Source: Tepidisphaeraceae bacterium (lineage in GTDB: Bacteria; Planctomycetota; Phycisphaerae; Tepidisphaerales; Tepidisphaeraceae). From it: DNA of 64,000 bases. The stretch covers positions 120,579 through 184,578 of the forward strand of contig DASYHQ010000005.1 in the NCBI GenBank assembly GCA_035998445.1, read 5' to 3'. This document shows, piece by piece, positions 36,606 through 45,808 of this stretch. Each line of letters begins with the position of its first letter. Position 1 is the stretch's first letter. The position numbers and the translations under genes were made by a program. A model generated the notes under the pieces. The model searched no databases and had not been told where the DNA came from. It saw only the letters and a list, made by a program, of their open reading frames with translations.

Positions 36606-37826
36606 ATGAAGACACTGATCAAGATCGATGTCAGCACCCCACCCGAGAAGCAGGACGTCCTGCACAACCGCTGGCATCCAGACATCCCGATCGTCGAATG
36701 GGTGAACCCCGGCGACGAGTTCCGCATCGAGTGCGTCGACTGGACCGGTGGGCAGATCAAGGACGACGACTCGGCGACCGACATCAAGGTCGTCGACCTC
36801 TCCAAGGTCCACTACCTCACCGGGCCGGTCGGTGTGCGTGGGGCTGAGCCGGGCGACCTGCTCGTCGTCGACCTGCTGGACGTCGGCGTGCTGCCGGACT
36901 CGCAGTGGGGCTTCACCGGCATCTTCGACAAGAAGAACGGCGGCGGCTTCCTCGACGAGCACTACCCCGACGCGCGCAAGGCCTGCTGGAACTTCAGCGG
37001 CATCTACGCCAACTCGCGCCACATCCCGAAGGTGGAGTTCGCCGGCATCATGCACCCGGGCCTCATCGGTTGCCTGCCGTCGCACGCCGAGTTGGCCAAG
37101 TGGAACAAGCGCGAGAAGGAACTGTACGACACGAACCCCACGCGCGTGCCCGCGCTCGCCACGCTCCCCTACGCCGAGACCGCCCACATGGGCCGCCTGC
37201 AAGGCGACGCCCGGAAGAAGGCGGCGCTCGAAGGCGCCCGCACCGTGCCGCCGCGCGAGCATGGCGGCAACTGCGACATCAAGAACCTCACGCGCGGCTC
37301 GAAGGTCTACTTCCCCGTCTATCAGTCCGGCGGTGGCCTGTCGATGGGCGACCTCCACTTCTCGCAAGGCGACGGTGAGATCACCTTCTGCGGCGCCATC
37401 GAGATGGCCGGCTATCTCGACCTTCGCGTAAACGTCATCAAGGGAGGCATGGCCAAGTACGGCATCCTCAACCCCATCTTTGAACTGAGCTCGCTACAGC
37501 CAAGCTATTCGAACTATCTGGTGTTCGAGGGCATCTCCGTCGACGAGAAGGGCAAGCAGTACTACCTGGACCCGCACGTCGCCTACCGCCAGGCTTGCCT
37601 GAACGCCATCAACTACCTGAAGAAGTTCGGCTACACCGGCGAACAGGTCTACGCGATCCTGGGCACGGCACCGGTCGAGGGCCGCATCAGCGGCATCGTC
37701 GACATTCCCAATGCGTGCGCGACGTTGGCGATCCCCACGGAGATCTTCAAGTTCGACGTCAGACCGAACGCCGAGGGGCCGATCAAGATGCTGGACGGTT
37801 CGGTCGACCTGGCGAAGGCGGATTAA
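36606..37826 (+). CDS. fmdA: Formamidase (acetamidase/formamidase family)
   Basis: 406 residues starting MKTLIKIDVSTPPEKQ. The family blocks DFxRxE-like VDWTGGQIKDDDSA, GPVGVRGAEPGDLLVVD, EFAGIMHPGLIGCLPS, PPREHGGNCDIKNL and VYFPVYQSGGGLSMGDLHFS are all present. It hydrolyses formamide to formate and ammonia in the cytoplasm. AAAGGCG lies before the ATG. Downstream lies fmdB, and the divergent urt operon supplies uptake, an arrangement like the fmd cluster of Methylophilus. Confidence 0.95.
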   Translation: MKTLIKIDVSTPPEKQDVLHNRWHPDIPIVEWVNPGDEFRIECVDWTGGQIKDDDSATDIKVVDLSKVHYLTGPVGVRGAEPGDLLVVDLLDVGVLPDSQWGFTGIFDKKNGGGFLDEHYPDARKACWNFSGIYANSRHIPKVEFAGIMHPGLIGCLPSHAELAKWNKREKELYDTNPTRVPALATLPYAETAHMGRLQGDARKKAALEGARTVPPREHGGNCDIKNLTRGSKVYFPVYQSGGGLSMGDLHFSQGDGEITFCGAIEMAGYLDLRVNVIKGGMAKYGILNPIFELSSLQPSYSNYLVFEGISVDEKGKQYYLDPHVAYRQACLNAINYLKKFGYTGEQVYAILGTAPVEGRISGIVDIPNACATLAIPTEIFKFDVRPNAEGPIKMLDGSVDLAKAD

Positions 37827-37852
37827 TCTCTGTCGCAATCGACGGCACTCTC

Positions 37853-37930
37853 GTCATCCTGAGGTACTGTGAAGGATCTCTTCTCTTGTACTTGAGACGA
37901 AGGAGATCGCTCGGCGTACCTCAGGATGAC
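37853..37930. repeat. CCTGAGGTAC-family palindrome, copy 2
   Basis: Left arm GTCATCCTGAGGTACTGTGA, right arm GCGTACCTCAGGATGAC; arms more diverged than in copy 1. It lies between fmdA and fmdB. Confidence 0.85.
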
Positions 37931-38000
37931 GGAACCGTCATGTACCAACGCGTGCGATGCACGAGAACGTCGATATTCGTGTTGTTCCCGGAGTTTTCTT

Positions 38001-38333
38001 ATGCCCCTGTACGAGTACGAATGCGAATCCTGCGGCTGCTTCGAACTGTTCCGCCCCATCAGTCAGGCAAGCCGGTCGGCAACGTGCCCGGCGTGCGAAG
38101 AATCAGCGGCCCGTGTATGGACGGCGCCGGCGGTGCGATCGATGTCGCCGTTGGGTCGGCAGGCGGCCGAGCGGAACGAGAAGAGCAGCCATTCACCGCA
38201 CGTTTGTAGGACGGGGTGCGGTTGCAATGGTCGCAAGAAGAAGCCGGCCACCAGCACCGCGGTGCTGGAGAAGACGGGTCGCCAGCAACGGCAGGTTTAC
38301 AAAGGTGCTCGACCGTGGGTGATCGAGCACTAG
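38001..38333 (+). CDS. fmdB: FmdB-type zinc-ribbon regulatory protein
   Basis: 110 residues: MPLYEYECESCGCFELF, then CPACEES, the CxxC...CxxC zinc ribbon of FmdB. A second Cys-rich segment (VCRTGCGCNGRKKK) is less usual. FmdB is thought to regulate formamidase expression; its position after fmdA agrees. GGAG lies 7 bp before the ATG at 38001. Confidence 0.85.
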   Translation: MPLYEYECESCGCFELFRPISQASRSATCPACEESAARVWTAPAVRSMSPLGRQAAERNEKSSHSPHVCRTGCGCNGRKKKPATSTAVLEKTGRQQRQVYKGARPWVIEH

Positions 38334-38342
38334 AACGCTTCA

Positions 38343-38408
38343 CGTTTAGCCGCTAGCTTGCTCGCGAGTGAATACGGGTTGTATTGCGAGCAAGCACGCG
38401 GCTAAACG
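38343..38408. repeat. GTTTAGCCGC-family inverted repeat, copy 1
   Basis: CGTTTAGCCGC (38343-38353) and GCGGCTAAACG (38398-38408), with inner TTGCTCGC/GCGAGCAA. It lies between the convergent fmdB and hemY. A related element occurs at 44456. Confidence 0.88.
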
Positions 38409-38474
38409 GCGCAAACCAATTCCCTTCGGCACTTCTTCCGTCGCCGCGGAAGAGGCGGCCTCCCACCTCTACGG

Positions 38475-39878
38475 TTACGTTGCGCTTATCGCATCGAGAT
38501 GCGCAACAAGTCGCGCGGCCGCCTCCGATCCCTGTCTGACGCAGTCCGGCACGCCAACCCCGCGATAGGCACAACCCGCCAAGGCCACGCCGTTCGGAAG
38601 TCCGGCTTCGGCGGCGGCGACGCGGTCGAGGTGGCCGAGTTCGTATTGCGGGTAACCGTCCGGCCAGCGGTAGACACGGGTGAACTCCGGCGCCGCCCGC
38701 ACGCCGAGCGAGCCCGCAAGTTCTTCGCGGGCCATGGTGATGATTGCATCGTCCGGCTGTGTCAGCATCGGCCGGGTGTTGGGGCCACCGAAGAAGACGC
38801 GGATGAGCGCATGCGTCTGCGGCGCTCGGCCGATCCACTTCGAACTGGACCACATCATGCCGTCTATTCGTCGGCCTTCGTTGCGTGGGATGACGACGCC
38901 GTACCCATCCAGCGCGTGCGGCACGTCCTCCCGGCGGTACGCGAGGTACGCCGTGCCGATGCCGGAATGGCCAAACGCCTTCAGCACGTCCGCCGCTTCC
39001 GGTGCGACGCTCGCCAGCACCTTCGCCGCGACCGCTGCGGGCGTGGCGATGATCACACCGTCGCATTCGATCGGCTCACCATTCACGATGCGCACGCGGT
39101 AACCGCCCGATGATCGTTCGATCGCTTCAACGGCGGTGTTCACTCGCACCACGCCGTTCAACCGCGATGCGAGGGCGTCGACCAACTCCTGCGTGCCGTT
39201 CGGAAACGAGAAGAACGGCGGATCGGTTGACGCTGTTGCGCTGTCGGCCTGCTTGGCGCGCACGGCGCGAATTAAGCTCCCGTGTTCGCGCTCCATCGCG
39301 GGGAACTGCGGGAAGGTGGCTTGGATGCTTTGCCGTTCGGGGTCGCCATTGAACACGCCGGCGAGCATGGGGGCCGCGACCTTGTCGAGCATCTCTTGGC
39401 CAAGCCGTCTGCGGATGAAGTTTGCGAGCGTTTCATCGGCGGTAGCCGTGCGCCGCGGGATGGTCAGATCCATCGCGGCCCGCAGCTTGCCCCACGGTGT
39501 GAAGAGCGGCGACCGCAGGAAGGGTCCCCACCGGCTCGGCACCAGCAGCGACAGCCCAGCGGGCAACGGCACGGGCTTTCCGTGATGCAGAACGTACGTC
39601 CCGACCGCCCGCTTCGTCACGCCCAGCACGCGGTCGGCCAAGCCCAGTTCTTTCGCCAGCGCCAGCGCCCACGGCTTGCGCGTGAGCATCGCGTCAGCGC
39701 CCATTTCCATCACGAAGCCGTCATGCTGTTCGGTCAGCAGCTTCCCACCCAATCGGGCGGATGCTTCCAGCAGCGTGTATTCGACGCCCGCGTTCTGCAG
39801 TCGCCATGCCGCCGTCAGACCTGTAATGCCACCGCCGATGATGACGACCCGGCGAGCGTTAGCGGGCGGTGTGTTCAT
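38475..39878 (-). CDS. hemY: Coproporphyrinogen III / protoporphyrinogen oxidase (HemY/CgoX)
   Basis: 467 residues. FAD-binding GGGITGLTAAWRL and E-x-LGGK motifs at the N-terminus, MEMGADAMLTRKP, and a C-terminal FAD-closing GCAYRGVGVPDC. The enzyme oxidises a porphyrinogen to the porphyrin. Because HemQ is encoded in the same operon, coproporphyrinogen is the likely substrate (CgoX). The start at 39878 overlaps the end of hemE by 20 bp. It is the last gene of the heme operon. Confidence 0.92.
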   Translation of the reverse strand: MNTPPANARRVVIIGGGITGLTAAWRLQNAGVEYTLLEASARLGGKLLTEQHDGFVMEMGADAMLTRKPWALALAKELGLADRVLGVTKRAVGTYVLHHGKPVPLPAGLSLLVPSRWGPFLRSPLFTPWGKLRAAMDLTIPRRTATADETLANFIRRRLGQEMLDKVAAPMLAGVFNGDPERQSIQATFPQFPAMEREHGSLIRAVRAKQADSATASTDPPFFSFPNGTQELVDALASRLNGVVRVNTAVEAIERSSGGYRVRIVNGEPIECDGVIIATPAAVAAKVLASVAPEAADVLKAFGHSGIGTAYLAYRREDVPHALDGYGVVIPRNEGRRIDGMMWSSSKWIGRAPQTHALIRVFFGGPNTRPMLTQPDDAIITMAREELAGSLGVRAAPEFTRVYRWPDGYPQYELGHLDRVAAAEAGLPNGVALAGCAYRGVGVPDCVRQGSEAAARLVAHLDAISAT

Positions 39879-40917
39879 GGACGAACTCCACCAGCCGACG
39901 GACGTTGTCCACCGGTGTGCCGGGCAGGATACCGTGACCCAGGTTGAAGATGTGCCCCGGCCGGCCGGCGACCTGATCGAGGATGATGCGTGCACGCGAT
40001 TTCAGCTCGTCCCACGGCGCAAAGAGCGCGATGGGGTCGAGGTTGCCCTGCACCGCCCGATCGTGCCCGATGCGCTGCCACGCGACGTTCAGGTCGATCG
40101 CCCAATCCACGCCAATCACGTCGCCGCCGGCATCGCGAATGTGCTCCAGCAGGCCGTTGGTGCCAACGCCGAAGTGAATCACCGGCACGCCGCCTTCGCG
40201 CGCCTTGGCGATCGCGCGCTGGCTATACGGCATCACGTGCGTGCGATAGTCGTCGGGCGACAGGCAACCCACCCACGAATCGAACATTTGCAGCGCTTGC
40301 GCCCCCGCCCGCGCCTGGGCCAGCAGGTACTCGCCGATCACGTCGGCCAGTTTGCCCATCAGCTCGTGCCACGCTGTAGGGTCGGCCATCATCATGCTCT
40401 TGGCGAGCTTGTAGTTCTTGCTGCCCTTGCCCTCGATCGCGTACGCCGCCAGCGTGAAGGGCGCACCACTGAAGCCGATCAGCGGAATGCCGCGCGGCTG
40501 CAGTTCCTTCGTCACCAGCCCGATCGCCTTCAGCACGTACGGCAGGCTTTCCTCAGGGGTGGTCACGCGCAGGCGCTTCACGTCATCGGCACTGCGCAGT
40601 GGGTTGAAGATCTGCGGGCCCTCGCCGTCCACGAAATCCAGGTTCAGCCCCATGCCTTCCAGCACCGGCAGGATGTCGGAGAAGATGATGGCCGCGTCGA
40701 GCGAGAACGCGTCGATCGGCTGCATCGTCACTTCCAGCACCAGCTCAGGCGTGCGGATGACGTCGAGCATCGAATGCTTGGCGCGGATCGCCCGATACTC
40801 CGGCATGTACCGGCCGGCCTGGCGCATGAGCCAGACAGGTGTCGCATCGGTCGGCAAGCGACGACAGGCGCGAAGGAAACGGCTAGTGGGTTCGGGAGCG
40901 GTCATGGGTTCGGTCAT
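39859..40917 (-). CDS. hemE: Uroporphyrinogen decarboxylase
   Basis: 352 residues: VWLMRQAGRYMPEYR, the signature near the N-terminus, FSGAPFTLAAYAIEG, and HFGVGTNGLL. It removes four acetate carboxyls from uroporphyrinogen III to yield coproporphyrinogen III. Located between hemC (11 bp upstream) and hemY (overlapping). A second Met (MTAPEPTS) four codons in is an alternative start. Confidence 0.96.
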   Translation of the reverse strand: MTEPMTAPEPTSRFLRACRRLPTDATPVWLMRQAGRYMPEYRAIRAKHSMLDVIRTPELVLEVTMQPIDAFSLDAAIIFSDILPVLEGMGLNLDFVDGEGPQIFNPLRSADDVKRLRVTTPEESLPYVLKAIGLVTKELQPRGIPLIGFSGAPFTLAAYAIEGKGSKNYKLAKSMMMADPTAWHELMGKLADVIGEYLLAQARAGAQALQMFDSWVGCLSPDDYRTHVMPYSQRAIAKAREGGVPVIHFGVGTNGLLEHIRDAGGDVIGVDWAIDLNVAWQRIGHDRAVQGNLDPIALFAPWDELKSRARIILDQVAGRPGHIFNLGHGILPGTPVDNVRRLVEFVHEHTAR

Positions 40918-40927
40918 CCTGCGGAAG

Positions 40928-41869
40928 CTAGCCTTTCGCTACGGCTGGCAGTATCGCAGCGGCGCCGCGAGCACGGGCATCACGGGCAGCGGTGGCACCC
41001 AGGTCGCGCGCATCGTTGAGCGATGCGACGTGCCCCTCGACGACGACGTCGACCTGCGTGGACGCATCGACGGCCGTTACACGGCCAAGCAGTCGCATCA
41101 AGCCGTTGTCGATCGTCGCATGGGCCGCCACGGGAACCGCGCACCCGCCACCGAAGCTGGCGAGCAGTGCGCGCTCGGCGGTCACGCACAGTTCAGACGT
41201 CGCGTCGTTCAACGGAGCCAACAGCGCAAGCGAATCGGTCTCGTCTCGACACTGAATGCCCAACGCCGCCTGCCCGGGGGCGGGCAGCAGTTGGATGATG
41301 GGGAGGCGCTCGGCGATCACGCTTTGCATGTTCAAGCGATCCAGGCCAGCGCAGGCGAGCAGGATCGCGTCGTACTCGCGCAGTTCCAGCGTCTTACGCA
41401 CGCGCGTGTCGACGTTGCCACGGACGTCGCGCACCTGCAGGTCGGGCCGCAGGCGGCGCAGTTGTGCGATCCGGCGGAGGCTGCTCGTGCCGACGATGGC
41501 GCCGTGGGGCAACTGCGACAGTGGAACGTGGCCGTGGCTTACCAGCGCGTCGCGCGCATCGGCACGAGGCGGCACGGCACCGATCACGAGGCCCTTTGGG
41601 TTCTCTGTGGGCAGGTCCTTCAGGCTGTGGACTGCCACGTCGATTCGTCCATCGCGGAGCGCGGCCTCAAGTTCTTCGGTAAAGACACCCTTGCCGCCGA
41701 TCAGGGGCAACGGCTTGTCCAGCACGCGGTCGCCTTGCGTGCTGATGACGACGATCTCGACGTGCAAGCCCGGCGACGCGGCACGCAGCAGGCCAGCGAC
41801 GTGGTCTGCCTGCCACCGCGCCAGCGCGGAACCGCGCGTGCCGATGCGGACGACGGATCGGCTACTCAT
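40928..41869 (-). CDS. hemC: Hydroxymethylbilane synthase
   Basis: 313 residues starting MSSRSVVRIGTRGSALARWQ. Motifs LPLIGGKGVFTEELE, DVAVHSLKDLPTE, and the dipyrromethane-cofactor Cys in SFGGGCAVPVAAH. It polymerises four porphobilinogens. Its ATG overlaps the hemA stop by 8 bp. hemD, usually next to hemC, is not in this operon. Confidence 0.96.
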   Translation of the reverse strand: MSSRSVVRIGTRGSALARWQADHVAGLLRAASPGLHVEIVVISTQGDRVLDKPLPLIGGKGVFTEELEAALRDGRIDVAVHSLKDLPTENPKGLVIGAVPPRADARDALVSHGHVPLSQLPHGAIVGTSSLRRIAQLRRLRPDLQVRDVRGNVDTRVRKTLELREYDAILLACAGLDRLNMQSVIAERLPIIQLLPAPGQAALGIQCRDETDSLALLAPLNDATSELCVTAERALLASFGGGCAVPVAAHATIDNGLMRLLGRVTAVDASTQVDVVVEGHVASLNDARDLGATAARDARARGAAAILPAVAKG

Positions 41870-43307
41870 GATGCTCGCACTTGGAATGGAGGCACTTCGG
41901 AAGGTCGCACGATGCGGGCAGGTCGAACATCTCGCAGACCAGCGGCGCGATCTGCGGGCCGCTGGTCGAGCGCAGCGCCACGGTCGGCCCGTGCAGCACC
42001 TTCGATGCAATGCGATGCGCCATCTGTTCGAACGCCGCCCGCGTTTGATCGTCCAAGTTCGGCATCTGCGACAGCGTGCGTTCGAGTTCCGATCCAACGA
42101 CCGATTCCACCTTCTGCCGCAGGCTGGCGATGACCGGTGACAGGTGGGCAGAACGCAGCTGTTCAAGCAGGCGTTCCATCTCGTCGGCCAGCAAAGTCTC
42201 GACGGCGGCCACTTCGCGCTGACGGTGGATGCGGTGTTGCTCGACGACCTGCTGCAGATCGTCCACGTCGAACAGTTCCACGCCGACGATGGAGGTCACG
42301 TCACGATCGATGTTGCGCGGCATGCCGAGGTCGATCAGCGTCACACCCTCAGTACCGTGGCGCTCGCTGAGCAGCATGCGGTTGATGATCGGCGTGGCCG
42401 ACGACGTGGCGGCGATCACGACGTCGCTGGTCGCCAGCGCATCCCGCAGGTTGTTCCACGCGACCGCGCGCAGGCCGTGCTCGGTCGCCAGCAGTTGGGC
42501 TCGGTTGGGCGTGCGGTTGACGATGCGGATGTCGCCGCCGTCGTGGCAGCGAAGGGCCGACAGCGCCAGTCGTGCCATCTCACCAGCGCCAACGATCAGG
42601 ATGCGCGCCTTGTCGAACGTCGGCCGCGATGCCTTGGCGAGCATGACGCCGGCGTGGCTGATCGACAGCGTGTGCCGGCCGATGCCCGTCTCGGTGCGGG
42701 CCCGCTTGCCGGCACACACCGCGCCGTTGAACACGCGCGACAGCACCGGGCCGGCGGTTCCGGCATTTTGGCTGCGTTCGAAGGCGTCGGCGACCTGTCC
42801 TAGAATTTGCGATTCACCCAGCACGAGCGATTCGAGCCCCGCAGCGACGCGCATCAGGTGCAGCGCGGCGTCCTGCCCGCCCGCGACGTACAGGTGCGGC
42901 CGCAGGGCGTCGATCGTCAGCCCGCATCGCGCGGCGAAATGGGTGATCACGGCTTCAGCCCCGGCGGTGCCACCGGTGCCGTAGACCTCGATGCGGTTGC
43001 AGGTGAACAGCACCGCCGCCTCGGGCAGGCCCAGGGCACGCAGGCCGATCAATAGCAGTTCGACCTGTTCCGTAAAGAACCGCTCGCGCAGGCCGACCTC
43101 GGCGGTGTGGTGGTTCAGGCCGACGAGGAAAAGGCCAGCAAGGCCGGTGGCGTGGGGCGCGGCAATGGTGGCCTCACCGTGGGGATGACCAGCGTTGATG
43201 GGCGCCGTCACCGGCGTAATGCCCGCTGCCGCGGGTTGGCCGTGCAGAAAGGGGCATGCGCCGGCGGTGCTGGCGATCTCGTTCTTTGGTAGCTGGAAGG
43301 CGCACAT
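41862..43307 (-). CDS. hemA: Glutamyl-tRNA reductase with Cys-containing tails
   Basis: 481 residues. The catalytic domain starts at about residue 58 (LFLVGLNHHTAEVGLRE) and has the active-site Cys in LFTCNRIEVYG, GESQILGQV, and the NADPH domain ILIVGAGEMARLAL. It reduces Glu-tRNA to glutamate-1-semialdehyde, the first committed step. Odd points: a ~55-residue N-terminal extension with ACPFLHG, a Cys-Pro heme-motif-like sequence, and a C-terminus with four more Cys and two His (ASCDLPKCLHSKCEHHE). These may sense heme or a metal. The ATG at 43307 has a weak SD. Confidence 0.94.
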   Translation of the reverse strand: MCAFQLPKNEIASTAGACPFLHGQPAAAGITPVTAPINAGHPHGEATIAAPHATGLAGLFLVGLNHHTAEVGLRERFFTEQVELLLIGLRALGLPEAAVLFTCNRIEVYGTGGTAGAEAVITHFAARCGLTIDALRPHLYVAGGQDAALHLMRVAAGLESLVLGESQILGQVADAFERSQNAGTAGPVLSRVFNGAVCAGKRARTETGIGRHTLSISHAGVMLAKASRPTFDKARILIVGAGEMARLALSALRCHDGGDIRIVNRTPNRAQLLATEHGLRAVAWNNLRDALATSDVVIAATSSATPIINRMLLSERHGTEGVTLIDLGMPRNIDRDVTSIVGVELFDVDDLQQVVEQHRIHRQREVAAVETLLADEMERLLEQLRSAHLSPVIASLRQKVESVVGSELERTLSQMPNLDDQTRAAFEQMAHRIASKVLHGPTVALRSTSGPQIAPLVCEMFDLPASCDLPKCLHSKCEHHE

Positions 43308-43432
43308 CGTCTTTGCGTTGTCCTCGTCTCGTCGCTCGGCCTGCGTCGTGTGGGTCGAGTTCCGTTTTGCGCTTCGATCCTTCGTACTTCAGTCGCACAA
43401 GGCACTTGCCACCGAAGCGGCAAGCCTGATCC

Positions 43433-44440
43433 TCAGGCGCGAACCACTATACAGCAGTTGGCCGGGCACACATCATGACTTGGGCCGCGTGCGCCAAGGA
43501 ACGGGCGATCTCCATCGGTCATCCGCTCGACGATCAGCTCGCGAATCATCGCCACGAATCGCGGATGCGTGCCGACCGTTTTGGCGCGCACCAAGGTCAT
43601 GCCGAGCTCGGCCGCGAGGTCTTTGGCCTCGGTGTCCAGATCGTACAGGACTTCCATGTGATCGGAAACGAACCCGACCGGTGAGATCACCACATCGCGC
43701 ACGCCGCGCTCGTGCAGCGAGCGCAGATGGTCGAGGATGTCCGGTTCCAGCCAGGGCTGCGTCGGTGGGCCACTGCGGCTCTGGTAAACGAGCTGCCAGT
43801 TACCCGTACCGACCTCGCCGGCGATCAGGCCGCAGGTATCGGTGAGCTGCGCCTCGTACATGCTGCCCTTGGCCATCGCCATCGGAATGCTATGGGCGGT
43901 GAAGGCGATGTGGGCAGCCGCATGGCGGTCGGTGGGGATCTCGTTTAGCGCCTCACGGACCAGTTCGGCGTTCGTTTCGACGAATCCCGGATGGTTGTAG
44001 AACTTGCGCAGCAGGCTGACCTGTGGCACGCCTTCACCGACCTCTTCCTGGGCCTTGGCGATGTTCTCACGGTACTGGCGGCAGCCGGAGTACGAACTGT
44101 ACGCCGAAGTGAAGAACGCCAGCGCATGGCGGATGCCGTCCTGCTTCATCTGCCGGAGCGTGTCGGGCAACATGGGGTGCCAGTTGCGGTTGCCCCAGTA
44201 GATCGGCAGGCTGATGTCGTTGGCATCCAGTTCCTGTCGAAGCGCCGCGATCAGCGCGCGATTCTGACCGTTCAGCGGACTCACGCCGCCGAACTGCTCG
44301 TAGTGATGCGACACTTCGATCATGCGCTCGCGCGGCACGTTGCGGCCGCGCAGCACGTTCTCCAGGAACGGCATCACGTCGTCCATGCCTTCGGGACCAC
44401 CGAAGGAGACGATCAGGATCGCATCGTAGTCAGACGTCAT
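43433..44440 (-). CDS. hemH: Ferrochelatase (probably coproporphyrin ferrochelatase, CpfC)
   Basis: 335 residues: [31 protein letters not shown], the catalytic-His region [11 protein letters not shown] and [18 protein letters not shown]. The C-terminal CPANCC group may bind a [2Fe-2S] cluster, as in several bacterial enzymes. It inserts Fe2+ into a porphyrin; coproporphyrin III is likely because HemQ follows the same pathway. It lies between hemQ and hemA. Confidence 0.94.
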   Translation of the reverse strand: MTSDYDAILIVSFGGPEGMDDVMPFLENVLRGRNVPRERMIEVSHHYEQFGGVSPLNGQNRALIAALRQELDANDISLPIYWGNRNWHPMLPDTLRQMKQDGIRHALAFFTSAYSSYSGCRQYRENIAKAQEEVGEGVPQVSLLRKFYNHPGFVETNAELVREALNEIPTDRHAAAHIAFTAHSIPMAMAKGSMYEAQLTDTCGLIAGEVGTGNWQLVYQSRSGPPTQPWLEPDILDHLRSLHERGVRDVVISPVGFVSDHMEVLYDLDTEAKDLAAELGMTLVRAKTVGTHPRFVAMIRELIVERMTDGDRPFLGARGPSHDVCPANCCIVVRA

Positions 44441-44455
44441 ACCTCAACCTTAGGC

Positions 44456-44519
44456 GTTTAGCCGCGGGCTTGCCCGCGATTGATTTCAAAAGAAGCGCGA
44501 GCAATCTCGCGGCTAAACG
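44456..44519. repeat. GTTTAGCCGC-family inverted repeat, copy 2
   Basis: CGTTTAGCCGCGGGCTTGCC (from 44456) pairs with GCAATCTCGCGGCTAAACG ending 44519. It sits between hemQ and hemH inside the operon. Confidence 0.85.
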
Positions 44520-44521
44520 GG

Positions 44522-45676
44522 TCAGCGCGTGGATACGGGAACTGGGACAGTCGTCGGTTCAGGGGTGCCAACGTGGATCGTCCCGTCGCGTACCTCAACT
44601 TGGTAGGCAACCACCGGCGCGGTCGCGATGCCGTCGACGACCTTGCCGGTCTTCAGGTCAAACTTCGCGTAGTGCCACGGGCAGGTGACGCTGCAGTCGC
44701 TCGCGTCCACCGCACCCTCGCTCAGTGGGCCGCGGGCGTGCGAACAGCGGTTGTTGATGGCGTAAAAACTGCCGGCGACGTTGAACACTGAGACCGGCTG
44801 GCCAGCGAGGTAAACGACCTTCGTTGCCCCCTCCGCCAGTTCGGTCGCGGGGCACACCACCGTCCATTCCACCTCGGTCGTCTTGCTCTTCGGTCGGGCG
44901 ATCTTGGGACCGCCGAGCGCGTCGAGCGCCTCTTCCAGTCCCATGTTGATGCACGAGTACAGCGGCGTGTCGCGTAGCGTGTAAAGGCTGGCATCCGTCT
45001 CGCGCAGGTCCTGCACCAGATCGAGAAAGTCAGCGGGCTCGTCGGTCTCGAAGCCCAGCACGAACTCCTGGTCGTCCAAGCCGAACGAATAGGTGGTGTT
45101 CAGCTTCACCGACGCGTACTTGCGCCCCACGCGGATGTGCTCATCCATCATCCGCTGTCGCTCTTCCATCGGCGACTTGTACCACTGGCGGGTCTTCAGG
45201 AACGGGTAGACGAACAGGTACTTCGCCTCGCTCGGCGAGATGATCAGGCGTTCCTCGTCCTCGCCGGGGATCTCCTTGATCTCGTAGATCGACCGCTTCG
45301 TCTGCGACAGGTACGAGATGACCATCGTCAGATAGCTGCCCATCGGCGTGGCCTGGATGGCGGTGGCGAGCTCCTGGAACGGTTCGATGCTCTCGGCGAT
45401 CTGCCAGAGCAGCAGTTCGACGTCGGCGCGGGTGCCCATCAAGCTGTATGGCCGAAGCAGCATCCGGCGGTTGAAGCGCTCGATCGTGCTGTACAACTCG
45501 CGCTTCTGCTCGGCCTGCACGTCGCCCGGCAAGCGCCGCCAGGCGGGGTCGATCCTGTAGAACGCAAAGCGAACGTACTGCCGTTTCGTCGGCTTCGCCG
45601 GCGCTCCGGTCGGTGGCCCGCCAGTGGGTGGCCCCCCGGGGCGACCGGGATATCCTCGGTTGGTTGCGCTGCTCAT
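44522..45676 (-). CDS. hemQ: Coproheme decarboxylase (HemQ/ChdC) fused to a Rieske [2Fe-2S] domain
   Basis: 384 residues. After a Gly/Pro-rich N-terminus, residues ~32-255 form the chlorite-dismutase-like HemQ fold: QYVRFAFYRIDPAWRRLP, GTRADVELLLWQI, EAKYLFVYPFLKTRQWY, and DEHIRVGRKYASV, whose His should be the axial heme ligand. Residues ~280-375 are a Rieske ferredoxin with CSH and CPWH motifs (INNRCSHARGPLSEG, TCPWHYAKFDLKTG). HemQ decarboxylates coproheme to heme b; the attached cluster could deliver electrons or sense redox state. It is the first gene of the heme operon. Confidence 0.92.
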   Translation of the reverse strand: MSSATNRGYPGRPGGPPTGGPPTGAPAKPTKRQYVRFAFYRIDPAWRRLPGDVQAEQKRELYSTIERFNRRMLLRPYSLMGTRADVELLLWQIAESIEPFQELATAIQATPMGSYLTMVISYLSQTKRSIYEIKEIPGEDEERLIISPSEAKYLFVYPFLKTRQWYKSPMEERQRMMDEHIRVGRKYASVKLNTTYSFGLDDQEFVLGFETDEPADFLDLVQDLRETDASLYTLRDTPLYSCINMGLEEALDALGGPKIARPKSKTTEVEWTVVCPATELAEGATKVVYLAGQPVSVFNVAGSFYAINNRCSHARGPLSEGAVDASDCSVTCPWHYAKFDLKTGKVVDGIATAPVVAYQVEVRDGTIHVGTPEPTTVPVPVSTR

Positions 45677-45685
45677 GTCAGACGA

Positions 45686-45714
45686 ATAATAGTGGAGTCG
45701 CCCAGTCCCACAAA
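45686..45714 (-). promoter_or_regulatory. Promoter of the heme operon
   Basis: Minus-strand TTTGTG (45709-45714), 17 bp, TATTAT (45686-45691), then 9 bp to the hemQ ATG, so the mRNA has almost no leader. Confidence 0.65.
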
Positions 45715-45808
45715 GTGGCGAAACTATTGAAAGACGTTTGGGTTGCGTGTCCTTCTCCTAAGACACCGTGTGATTCAGCATGCATGGCAACACTTTTTCC
45801 AATCGCTC

